NCBI GenBank assembly: GCA_030248065.1
Contig: JASAMV010007643.1
Span: 23,759 to 87,758 of the forward strand
Origin: Rhynchonema sp. JSB1_4
Taxonomy: Eukaryota; Nematoda; Chromadorea; Monhysterida; Xyalidae
Length of the DNA: 64,000 bases
Reading direction: 5' to 3'
Shown: piece by piece, positions 22,901 through 37,572 of the stretch
How the letters are laid out: every line of letters starts with the position of its first letter
Position numbering within the stretch: position 1 is the first letter of the stretch
The notes under the pieces: generated by a model
Seen by the model: only the letters and a program-made list of their open reading frames with translations
What the model was told of the DNA's origin: nothing
Database searches by the model: none
Translations under genes and position numbers: made by a program

Positions 22901-24231
22901 GTAAAAGAAAATTAAAGCTAATTGGTATATTGTTTTCTCGAAGATTATTTAAACTTTTTTTCAGACACTTTAGAAAACACACAATTTGTCAATTTTGGTC
23001 GGAATGAATAAATCAAGTTGAAATATCACCCCCACCTGTAAGCTGACCAAAACGCCGACATCCCGAACTCAGCCATTGAGTCGGACATGTTTGGATAAAT
23101 GGCGTTTGCCTTCTTCTTGTCCATTTTGCACAGAATGCATAATGTGACATTCGGAAGCATCAGACCTTCCTAAAACAAGATCAGCAAGAAAAATTCTCAC
23201 ACAAGAAACCAGATCGTCTGGACTACCGAGTGAGGTATACGACACGCACAGTATATCAAACCGCAATCACGGCTGAGAGCCCTAGCCCCTCGAAAGAGTT
23301 TCCGTGCTTCTTGGGTCACCCTATGTGTGTTTGCTCATTCTACCGTTTGAAAAATGCCGGTCGTCATAAAATGAGCCTTTTATTCGTCAAAATGACAACA
23401 AAAAAGTTCGAACCTCTGGGTATCTGACGTTGATGTCGGTGACGGTCGGATTGTCCATGAAGTAGTTGAAGAGAATTTTCAGCTGCGTGATTGCGAACGC
23501 AAAGACGAGACAAATGGTGATGAACCAGAAGATTCGATTGAACCATGAATTGGATTCGAAAATCTAAATTGAACAGCCAGAACAGGAATTGTTTTACTTT
23601 GTTTTGCTCAAACGGTGCATTTGGGATTAAGCTACAGTCTTTTTCTGGATCCCATATACCCAATATCAATACAGGACACCGGACTGTATGGTACAATCTT
23701 ATTTCTGCTGATCTTTTCTGAAAGTGACTAACCTGACTAAATCCGTGAAACGTGGTGTTCTTGAGGAAATTTTTGAATTGGTTTTTCAAGAACGCTTGCT
23801 TGCCGCCTTCATCGTCCTGGTCGCTGTCGGAATCCGGCGATTTAAAATTTGAATTGCCGCGCATTTGTCTGCACCGGACGGTTGGGCTGAAACTGGAGAC
23901 CCAGTCTTTAACCAGAAACAATTCTGTGCGGACAGTTATTTCAAGTTTGCAATGGATCAAAATTTGATAGCCATTCTTGCGATCAGTGACCATTATCAAC
24001 CTTTGAGTGATAACTGGTGACTTCAGTTTGTGCGCGCCCTTTCTGAGCCTTGCTCGCTGTTTCAGCCTGCCGCCAACGGGTCCATTCTCCGACTCTGCCA
24101 TGTTCATTTCGGGATCGGTGTGGTATCGATAAGCGGGTCGTTTCATTCGAAACATCGTCGTCCGAACCACACGACGTTTGTTCTTGGGCGTCCCCACGCT
24201 GTTTGCACCGGGCGTCGGCCGAGACAGGAAT
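16936..24231 (-). CDS. DEG/ENaC (degenerin/pickpocket/ASIC-like) sodium channel subunit
   Basis: This is an amiloride-sensitive-type cation channel subunit of the plasma membrane. Exons I can support are 24001-24231, 23733-23886, 23414-23563, 23036-23169, 22785-22890, 22042-22204, 21778-21953, 18284-18437, ~18136-18209, ~17896-17989 and 16936-17171. Phases agree through the first seven. The N-terminal region ends with the gating His-Gly motif (KNTTFHGFSQ), followed by TM1 (FWFITICLVFAFAITQLKIL). The extracellular part has YPEEGLMLPNVTLC, the cysteine-rich YSYQKCQVECLI and HCNC, and DFLTSCRFDKCRESC. TM2 carries the selectivity-filter Gly-X-Ser (GGAMGLWTGASILTW). The first exon starts after an acceptor, so the start codon lies upstream and was not found. 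One exon between 21.8 and 18.4 kb is uncertain (candidate 21504-21640). Confidence 0.88.
18960..19705 (-). pseudogene. Decayed second copy of DEG/ENaC exons
   Basis: The segment repeats 17493-18555 in the same orientation. Blocks such as GGATAAAAGAATATTTCATT and the final ~90 bases are identical, but there are many small deletions. The offset shrinks from 1478 to 1147, so the second copy has lost ~330 bases. Deletions of 1-10 bases break the exons that match 18133-18437. It is either a pseudogenised duplicate or poorly polished assembly. Confidence 0.65.
19745..20185. repeat. Minisatellite, GAGGGTCAGGTGAA-type units
   Basis: Imperfect units around 14-18 bases (AAGAGGGTCAGGTG, AGGGTCATGGT) follow a run of 16 C. 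Unit lengths vary irregularly. The reverse-complement version lies at 21010-21365. Confidence 0.7.
21010..21365. repeat. Minisatellite, inverted relative to 19745-20185
   Basis: Units are CAGACCCTCTTGCACCA and variants. The outer edge, CTCTTGTCACGCAACCCCC, is the reverse complement of the start of the other block (GGTTGCGTGACAAGAGGGTC), so the two form a large inverted repeat about 1.6 kb across. Confidence 0.7.
22275..22510. repeat. Short interspersed GTGATGTGA/TCACATCAC palindromic repeats
   Basis: TCACATCA, GTGATGTGATC and related words recur in both orientations through a channel-gene intron. The outline suggests a decayed palindromic element. Confidence 0.45.
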
Positions 24232-27200
24232 CTGAAGTGCCTTTCATTCGCTCAGGTTCTGGGGGTGGTTGCGCCCCCAAACGCGATGATGACAACTTCC
24301 CCTTGGCTGACTTCATCAATTCGATGCGGTCTTACGCGAACAGCAGGGTTCTTTTAACGCACGCATGTTTGGGGAATAAAAGTGAATTTATACGCACCGA
24401 GGTGGAGAGCGTAAGATATATCAAATACACTGTTACGCAACAGCTCCCGGTGGCGATGACGCTTTCGAGAATTGGGACCAATGTTGTTCAAATGTTTGGA
24501 TCAAGGCTGTGAGTGGTAAATGCGGGTCGCATTCAAATTTCAGCTGAAGTTCGAAAACAGCAAACACGGGCTTTTGGCCCTAGGTAACTTGCTACTCGTG
24601 AGCCAATACATTTCACAATGTACTATTTCGCTGATTAGTTTGGTTGGTTGGTTGGTTGAGCTTGGTTTAAGGTTCTGATTATCCAGTAGTTTTCAAATGG
24701 GTTAATTTCGGAAATCTTCGCAATAAGAATTCAAAATCCCCTCAGCGGCTTTGCGTGCGGATGAGAATAGACAGAATGCAGTTGCGCAAGGGATGCACGC
24801 GAACACCATTTTCACAATGCTTTTTAGAAGGGGTTCAATGAGGTCCAACGTTCATAAATGGCTGTATCACTTATGCAGCCTATGTCAATATCTTTGCCAC
24901 AAGCGATCTTCGGAATCACATCGACATTAGGTACCACGATGATTGCACCATAACTTCCTTGCTGCGGATCGTGCTGATTCAAAACTCAACAGTGAGAGCA
25001 GTGGCTGATCTGGCTCGGCATCTTCGGTGCAATTTTGCTTATGGGACTAAAGCTTTTTCCTCATAAGATGCAGTGCACACAGGAGCTCGGATTGTACGCA
25101 CGTACCTTAAAGCGTTCTTATACATACACTCACACAGGCCGAATTCATGTGACCTGCATGATGAGTATTGAATCGCATGCACAAAATCTTTGATGTATGA
25201 ACGCGGAACTGGCACTACCATCCATTATATACATATGGTGAGCAAGAGAACGTGGGCATGGGCATAGTATACCGGGCACGTAGGTATGGGTACCTTTATC
25301 TGCCTTCATATACCTAAACTTCATTTTGACAGTGACTGAAAGCATGAAAAATTGGTGAAATACGAAAACCGGCACCGCTTTCGTTAAAACTGCCACTATC
25401 ACTGCACTAGTTCATGACAACAATACTCAGCGGACAAAACTAAGCGCAAATGACACCCTGGGGAAATTTTGTGCCTGCATAAGCTATACACCTTGCGTAT
25501 GCATAAAGTCTGGTTACCGACAGAAACGTGTGCAATCACGACACCAGTGCTTTGGGGTCAGGGCAATATTACTGAAGCGTCTACCGTGCCCAAAAAGTCA
25601 ATTTTAGGTAACAATGCACAAAAAATAAAGGCCCAGTAGCAACCTCCAAGAGGAGCTAACCTTCCTCGAACGTCCCCATCTTCTTCACTGCTGTTATCAC
25701 TATCCTGCATTGTTTCGTTGCGTGTCAATTTGGGAACATTTTTTGAGGATTTGTGACCAGTGAAGATCTAGGTGTTTGTGATCTGCGGAAATTTTGAATC
25801 TGAAGCAGTAAAATATGGAACAGCAAGGTGCAGAAAAATCGGCTGGCAATTTCTTCGCATCTCTTCATTTAGACAAACGGCTGGGACTCTGTATAAGTGG
25901 TTTGAATCACGCAATCCGCGTTCCGACAGTCCACTGATACAGTATTCCTACACAACAAGGTACCAAAACAAACAAATCGAGTATATTTTTTGCCATGCTC
26001 GTCTTCTAGAATCCAGCATGCAACCTGAGGACTGCCGATTAAAACGCGCAAATGAGTCGTCTTTGGTGGATCGTGGAACATTCTGGGATGCACAGAATTA
26101 TAGAGACAGAAATAAAATAAATTCGGTCGGCTAATGTATGTATATGCATGGGTGTACTTTACTTCGCCAATCCTGTTTCCCGTGGTTCAAACTATACCGC
26201 TTTAACAGTACGAACCGGAGGCCAGCCTTGTGTTTTTTATAATTTGAACGGCCACATTCAGCAAAACATATAATTGAAGCCATTTTTATTTCACGGCGTT
26301 TGTTCGTGTGTTTTCTCGTTGTGTATCGTGTATACGGGAAAAAGCGCGACCAAAAATTGGTAAGAGAACGTGTGTTCACGCTTGAAACGCGCGCTTTCCA
26401 ACCAACATTCGGTCTGCACACAGGAAAAATGGTGTGTTCGGTTTGTTCTCCGCTCGCGGCTCAAGAGTCCCTGCGGGGAACGAATGTTTGGTGGCTCAGA
26501 AAATATGACCGTCGTTTGACGCCACAGGCATCGGCCATCATTTGCGCATGATGAATCAACTTGATGACACGATTATAATAGCAATCCAAATTTTGAGACA
26601 CTACGGCAGAGTTCCTTGATTTACAGATGCGGCAGGAATGTAAGTTAGTATGTTTGTGCCGTGCCGTTTTATAAACGCTTTAACAAAAAAAATGCCACCT
26701 ACAGTATGCCAGCGAACCATGGCCCCCCACACGCACAATGGCTGCCAGGCTTGCTTTGCGGGCACCTCAAAAATTTCATCCTTCGTTCTGGTTCGGGTCT
26801 GATCGAGCGTTAAACAGTATGGTAGCAATGGCGCGTGGTGAAAATAGGACCTCTCGAAAGGCGCGTACTCTCAGGTCATTGACTCTCCTCACCTTAGTGG
26901 CATAGCGATGTCCGCCCATGTATTTCCCTTGCGACCGCTGACCACATCAGCGTTTGAGCCACGTGTAAACAAGCTGACTGGAGCTTACAAGTGTCATGAA
27001 AATCCATTGCATTTTTGCGTCATCACGACGGAATGCTGATTCTACACCGCGCAGTTCGTGACATTTCGAATTAATCTCAGGAAGAGTTTTTCTGTCGGTT
27101 CAATCTTCAGAGTAATGATAAAATGGCTGTTTTGAGTTCGGTTAATGGAAAAGAGCGAGCACTTGCGCTGAAAAAACCGCTAGCTTTTGTCGGAAATTAC

Positions 27201-27838
27201 AATGACGAACTACAGTAGCAAACTTGGCAGTGGGTGTGGCCTGGCCTGGGCTCTGAAACCGATTTGACCCGCTTGCGAGAAACAACATTTAATGACTCAG
27301 GACCGGACAGCGCTCAGTATCACGTCCAAAAATGCACATACCAGCCACAAAAGAAGTTCCGCATTCTGTTGAGCACTATAGTGCATGCACAGTGTACTGG
27401 CATACGTGAAAAGGTTTCAGACAAAAAAGAGAAAGTGTAGAGCTGTCGGTCCCCTCTGATTTATGATTGTGATAAACCACGTGATCCAGCTCCCCGCAAT
27501 TTGAACGCTGCCTCAATGGAAACACAAAAGAAGCTTGAATGACGGAGATGGTTGTTTGAAGCAAATCTGCAATGCTATTCAAATTCTTGTAAAGGCACAA
27601 AGACTTTCACAGTTTTGTTTATGCTGCATGGATGGGACATGAAATGGAGATACAGCATCAGTACAAGACAACTTTCTCATTTGGTGCATTTTGAATCCAG
27701 CAACGTGCATAATGTCACATGTCTTACTTACTACATTTCACACTGCCGACAGTATAATGAAGACCTTTATTGACCGAACAGCGAATTGCTTGACATGACA
27801 TGCAAGATGAACAACATAAAATTTCTGATCCAATGTTT
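24232..27838. other. Intergenic, no gene recognised
   Basis: Scanning both strands for exons with recognisable domains gave nothing firm. The missing first exon of the channel gene should lie at the left end of this stretch. A short (GGTT)n run occurs near 24643. Confidence 0.5.
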
Positions 27839-31765
<3,927 letters not shown>

Positions 31766-32354
31766 TTTGGCAGCGGGTTGGAATTGGAGCATCAGCCTGT
31801 GCAGGTGCATAGTCTAAGACAACAGTTTACTTGCGCATTTGATGTTTCATTTCACACTCCGTTACTTTTTACATCTTTTGCCTTCGATTGGATATTATTC
31901 GTGTGTTCCCAATTTAACGCGTCATCATCTACTGTATATGTTTTTGTTCGTCCAAGCGCAAAACGCAGCTCAAAACTGGAGGCGGCTCAGTAGGTCGGCC
32001 AATCTCAGGCGGCCTACGTAAATGCAGCCTGCAATGTAGCGTGGTGAAAGCATATTTATATGTTCAAACAGCACAGCGCATTGACATGACACAAGAGATC
32101 GGGCAAAGCATACGAATTTATTTGTTTGAAAATGGTGTAGCCTGTATGTACATACATACTAACACACAAGGACACGCACAAGAACAACAGTACAAAGTAC
32201 AGCATTCAAATGAACATGAACAAACAATAAAAAACATCCGGAAACGGCGAAGAATTACACATTAAAATCAGTCCAAACGTGGATCCACTGCACTTCGGAC
32301 AGATGTTATCCCAAAAGACTGCTTCGTACAAATCGAGAATATTCCCGGTCATTG

Positions 32355-33846
32355 TCAATGATGACGAACATGATGACTGGCCAATTGCGTGACAATAGTT
32401 GGCGTGCTTGTCTTGCATTTCAGCACGGCCACAATCGCGTGTCGAATGTCTGCGTGCCGTGTCACATAGAGCACGATGTTCAGGATTGGGTTCACATTCC
32501 CGATAGCCGCCGTGGCCGGTACAACGAAGGCCTGGGTCAGAGGGGGCAGGGTCTGCGCCGACCAGGACTGAATGGCGCTCGGGATTACCAAGAACACAAA
32601 GGTGCACACGGCTGACATCCCGAGCGTCACGGTGATGCGCTGTTGTTTCTTCCACTGTTGCGCCTGCGCCCGACTCTGATGCAGCTGGTGCGGGTGGTGG
32701 TGATCGGATTTGTGGTCACCGTTGTTCTGGTGATCACTTTTGTGACTGCGCTCAGCGGCGGCCACTGCGTTCTTTCGAATATGTCGCCACAGCAACAACG
32801 GTACGACGCAGTACAATAGAACACTGGCGCTGCCGGTGAGCGTGCGTGAGCCAAAGTACAACGTCTTGCCCCACGTGCTGCCGATAGCCGAGCTGGACAC
32901 ACAAGTGGCGCTGTGCTTGATGTCGGCGGGGTCTTCTAAGAAAGCGGAAAGGAAAAGCGCACACGAAACACCGATTGAAGTCAGATAGAACGAGGAAGCC
33001 AAACGCCAGGTGTGTTTGACTGTCCATTTGAAATATTGGGTTGGCGCTGCGACGGCGATTAGACGCTCGACACTGACCAGCAGCAACATGAACCCGGCCA
33101 TTGGGTATGCCAGGATGAACAGGATGCTTGGTGTCAATGGGTGCATGCACGTCCAGGAGTTCACCTGCGTCAAGATTATTATGGTAAATAATTTAAGGAT
33201 ATAAAGTGCTCTTCAAGAGACTTAGGCAATCCCATTCCTGCGACTGAATGACTTTGGTCTCCCGTGAATTATGGTAACGACAAAGTTGTCTTCAGCTCAA
33301 GTTAATGTACACCCACCTTGATGAGATACTCGCCCGTCAAAATGGTGGGCAAACGGTGAACTGCAGCCCAAGCGAAACAGATGCCTGAAATTGAAAAGTT
33401 TAGATACAAATGATAATTATGGAATGGCTTAAGTTCATCCTCCGCCTTTTGTTCTGGATCCCAGTGCAGGCCACTAAGCGAGACAAAGCAGTTGACCAAC
33501 AAAGTACACCACCAGACTAGCCTTGCAAGCAATCGGCAAATGCCAGCGAAAAGATCGTCACGTACTCTTTCTTGTGTCGCATTTGTTTGTAACCCATTAT
33601 AGCGGCAGCGATCAAAAAGTTGGTAACCGTGAGTATCACGCCTAAAATGGAGAAGGATAGAAGGAAGAAGGCCTCATATTTTATGCAAATATGCAAACGG
33701 ATTCAAGAATTTATGAACAAACAACCTTGAAAGAAGTACACGGAGTAATTAACGATGCGAATCTTCTCCAAGTCAGTGTACTCGCTCCAGCTGCGGTACT
33801 TTCCAACAGTGAAATTGAGCTGTGCATCGCTGCTTTCCTGAAACAT
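32355..33846 (-). CDS. Class A (rhodopsin-like) G-protein-coupled receptor
   Basis: Four exons (33726-33846, 33522-33641, 33317-33384, 32355-33164) sum to 1119 nt, 372 aa, with all phases consistent. The extracellular N-terminus has glycosylation-type sites (LNFTVG, VNYSVY). TM1 begins VILTVTNFLIAAAIMGY, the TM2 start is IFSLAFADCLQG, the TM3 end carries VERLIAV in place of DRY, and TM7 has GNVNPILNIVLYV, an NPxxY-like motif. Extracellular cysteines are at NSWTCMH and SATCVSS. The third intracellular loop is very rich in His (SDHHHPHQLHQ). The intron after ADCLQ begins GC, not GT. Ligand is unknown; the overall look recalls orphan invertebrate peptide or chemosensory receptors. The start at 33846 is the first Met of the exon; an upstream exon is possible. 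Confidence 0.85.
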
Positions 33847-34470
33847 CACTGATTGGGTAAGCTGATCATGTGCATAGCCAAGCGCACGTGCAAAACAAAA
33901 AAACCCACGCTCTCCATGTCAATGCGTCCGCTTAACACCGCTCATTGTGAATTGACAACATTCAACTTTTAGTCGATTGCTTGACAGATCTACATTGTTA
34001 TCCAGCGGTGTAAATTGAATGCAACTTCAAGCAATGGCATCGAAAAGTGCGGCAACATCCCAATCATGGAAAGTCACGTCGTCGTTGTTCTGAACTGCAC
34101 GTAGCAAGTCCAGTAATTGACGTCACATAACAATGTTGATGAAAAGATAATCGTGAGGAAAACAATAATTAGCAGGTGTTCCATTACTGGCCATTATGTT
34201 AGGTTGTTTTGTGATTGACGCTGGATGTCTCTAATTATTATTATTGTTATTGCAGGAAGGATGATTTGTATGTACGCACCGTATCAGCAAAGCAGCGAAA
34301 GCAACTCGGATAAAATTGTGTCATTCGCACGTGAACTGTACAGCAGCAGTAGCAGCAGTCACACAGTCATTTATGCCTTCCACTGAATGAGAAGTCCTTC
34401 GGTCTTGAATATTGAACGACAGGGTTGTGACGAACGACAGCAGTAAACCCACCATGTAGCGGCATTTATT
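33847..34470. other. Intergenic spacer, no gene recognised
   Basis: No exon, RNA gene or clear repeat is visible apart from a short ATT-rich run near 34235. It contains the likely promoter of the GPCR gene. Confidence 0.5.
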
Positions 34471-35398
34471 TTATTCGTTTCTCCACACCCCGTGCACCCA
34501 AACTAACAGCAAAACTAGCGCATTCGAAAAATAATAAACACAAAGAGCAAAGAATCCCGTGTTTTGTGCCAATATCAATAAAATCACCGAAGTCACAGTG
34601 GCGAAAAGCGACCAAATGAGCAAAATTGTCCTGAGCGTATGTGGGTCGTATTGGCTCTTGACGAAAAACAAAAAAGAGTCCTCCACAAGCCGCAAACTGA
34701 ATAGTTTTCGGTGGAATTCGCCTTTTTCGATTGCGAATGGGAGCGGCATGAGCAGAGCAAGGCAGAATTCGTAACAGGCCATTCGTCGACTACCGAAAGA
34801 CAGACTCGCACTTCGGGTCTCACTGAAAGACGGAATATTCAGAAACTTAGATTGCGATCTGTCTAACCTGGACACAAATACTGTTAAAAGTGTCAATTTG
34901 GTATGCGATGTTTCCAAAGCTACGCGCCCTCACATTTTTTTTGTTTGATGCCCTCCGCTACAACTTATCAGCAAAACCATACGATTAACACGATGCAAAC
35001 GAAAAGCGCTTGAGGCGCAACTGTGTTGTCTTTCTTTCTTTCTCAGCAACATTTTCAGAGCGTCAACCCAGTGGGCAACTTTGTCATCGGGACTGCGAGT
35101 AGCATAAAATCAAGCGATGATCAGGATGGGATGCACAAGTTTGTCACTTCTTCTGCCGCTTCTGCTCCTCAGTTCAACTTGAAGGCGTCGTGTTGGAACG
35201 CCGTGTTTTGTCCCACGCACACACTCACGTTTCATCCAACTGGCTTCCGGCCATCGGAGTGCCGTAAACCGATTTAGATGTGGACAGTGAATCCGACCCG
35301 GCCGGTGTTGGTGGTGGTGCGCTGTAGCCACTGGTGTTTTGGGTCACGTGACTTGTTGAGGGTGCAAAAAGCGGCGTTTTGAAATTGGAAGTTGCCAT
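34471..35398 (-). CDS. Small membrane protein with about three transmembrane segments (unknown)
   Basis: Two exons (35229-35398 and 34471-34867) join in phase across a GTGAGT donor and a TCCAG acceptor to give 188 aa. The first ~60 residues are Ser/Thr/Pro-rich and probably disordered (TSGYSAPPPTPAGSDSLS). Hydrophobic segments then follow, near MACYEFCLALLMPLPFAI, TLRTILLIWSLFATVTSVIL and FFALCVYYFSNALVLLLVWV, and the protein ends WRNE. There is no signal peptide. The layout of a disordered N-tail with a C-terminal membrane bundle suggests an endoplasmic reticulum or nuclear envelope protein, but this is a guess. In-frame Met codons upstream (from 35440) are possible; I chose MATSNF because it is followed by compositionally coherent sequence. 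Confidence 0.6.
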
Positions 35399-35743
35399 AT
35401 TATTTTGACTATCTCGGTTTTTTATCATAAGCAACCGCAAGAACCGTGTACTGCTGTGAAAAATAAAATAGCACTGCGCGGCACTAGTAATTCATTACGT
35501 TCGTGTTGACGGGCAGTGAAGGACACCATCACTGATGTCTATAACGAAGCGAAAAAAGGTAAACAACGAGAGACGCATTTCCTCGAACATCAAAATACGT
35601 TTTTGGGCTGCGGGAACTTTATTGTTTAAAATACGTACAAACAAAAACTTTTTACTAACATGCACAGTCGGTTTTGGCAAGAGTCAGAACGCTGCAAGCA
35701 CAGTTGGGCAATCGCGCACCACTCTGCGATCACGAGCAATGAG

Positions 35744-36176
35744 TATAGTCCGACAACAACTAACGCAGAATTTATGGCAGTCAATCTGCCTGATCCGTAA
35801 AGCGGAAAACGTGCGCGCTCGCTTCAGACATGAAAATTGGAATGGTTCGACTGGGGGTTACGGTAGCATGCAAAAGACTGCGAAAGAAAGAAAGAGAAAA
35901 AGAAGTGGCCAAAGTATGAATTTTTCTGCATAACGACACAAAAGAGGGCAACCATATGAAAAGACTGCCAGCCAAAAATTGAAAAAAAACTTTTTGAAGG
36001 CACCGAAGTGTTGAATAAGCCGATTCTGAAGGTGAAGAAGAAGAAAGAAAAGAAAAAGAAAAAAAGGTCTGCGAGCTTCCGGTCTAAAACCGGGCAAGCT
36101 TATCGCTGGATTTTCCGCTTTACCAATCAGGCAGTGTGGCTGCCATAAATTCTGCGTTAGCTGTTGCTGGACTATA
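35744..36176. repeat. Inverted-repeat element upstream of the three-TM gene
   Basis: TATAGTCCGACAACAACTAA then CGCAGAATTTATGGCAG on the left matches the reverse complement on the right (CTGCCATAAATTCTGCGTTA then GCTGTTGCTGGACTATA). Arms are ~70 bases, interior A/G-rich. It shares a core with the hairpin at 6978-7136. Confidence 0.75.
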
Positions 36177-36473
36177 CCTGTCTGAGAACAGTGCATACTG
36201 AAAAAAACTGATAGCAGTGTCTAACAATAGCAAAATTTTTAAAAATCAGTTTTGTGTAGTGCTGTGACCTTAACGAAACCTTGCAGGTTATTATTTTTTT
36301 GCAGTTACTCTGAGCAAGTGCAAATAACTGCGCGCGAAACGTCAGTAAAAATATCTAGTCTGTTCATCTGCGGTTATTCGTCCCACAAAGACAGCCCTCA
36401 AGTACGAAGATGCCCAACCGCAACCAAAAGAAAGTTTTCTGAAACACTGCTCACCCAAAGAATCACGCTCTAA

Positions 36474-37060
36474 GCGTCTAGTTTCACAAATGGGAAGAGT
36501 TGTTTGGCATGGCGCACGATTGGCGCGAAAGCTCCGTTGTGTAAAATCAGGTAGCCACATTGGCCGGAACCACTTTACTGATCTGAAATTCTAAGTAGTG
36601 CTGCTTTCAATAAATAAGGAATAGAAACGGTTGGCCAAGAGCAGGTCATTGTTTCCGACGGTTCGTGGATAAAAGTAAATGTTGAATAAAATTTCAATCT
36701 CGCAGCACTGACACCACTTTGGGCATGATGAAGCTCATGAAGTGGTCATTGGTCAATGCAGTCAAATCCTCGACGAAAATCTGGTAATCCTGGACATGTA
36801 ATTTTTCGTTGTCAGTGGAACAGAGACCAGAATATCTGCAAATCTTTTACCAAATCTCGTTGGTATAGTTACGTCCCATCTCATCAAATTTTGATAGTGG
36901 GTAGTGTTTAAAAATGAACATATCCAAATATTCACATGTTGATACCAGGGTGTATTTTGGCGAAATGATCCATGCCTTCGGAACCACCTGTTGCCCAGCC
37001 CCACGCTTCTGATGATTACCCATTAGGATTCAAGTGCAGACCGACCCAAGGCCCCTGTAA
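36474..37060 (-). pseudogene. C-type lectin pseudogene
   Basis: Two exons of the intact lectin at 37.6-40.9 kb have decayed counterparts here. Around 36950-37057 the minus strand reads WVGLHLNPNG, stop, SSEAWGWATGG, against WIGLHLYPNGSSSEAWGWAKGG in the intact gene. Around 36474-36590 it reads GSGQCGYLILHNGAF against GDGQCGDLMLYDGTF, but it has lost the final cysteines. Between them, 36703-36795 is open in another reading (YQIFVEDLTALTNDHFMSF) of unknown origin. Confidence 0.7.
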
Positions 37061-37572
37061 TAGCCGTGTTGAATCTAATAAATAAATAAGCCCAAAAATA
37101 AAAGTGTTGCAATGATGCAAACGTCATAAACAATGCTGAAAAATATCCAAAATGTTTTTTTGATCGTAATTTCTCTGAGAAAATCGACCTCGAATTTGGA
37201 GGCGATCAATCCGCGTTTTATAAAAGTGAATTTTGTTAGTGAAACCATGACAAAAATATTTCTGGATGTTTTTATTCTATGTTATATATCCTTAACAAGG
37301 GATGCGTAACACCGAATTTTAGCCAAATCGAGTGCTATTGCCGAATTTTTTTGGTACATTTATTTAAAAACGCGACGAACTAGATTTTTCACTCGCGCAA
37401 AACTCTGTGATCATGTTGTGTGGTTGTGCAAACAGAAACCGTGAAATAAAAACCTGCTAAGAGAGAGAAGACTGGAGACAGCATGTCCCAGATGACAGGT
37501 TCTTGTGCACTGCAAAGTTGGGGTCAAATTAAGAAAGTTTTAAATTTACACAATGAATCACATTGACGCGGT

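Noticed and set aside
26131..26551. Opposing open frames of 80-100 codons
   Set aside because: No recognisable domain, no consistent splice context and no duplicate to show selection.
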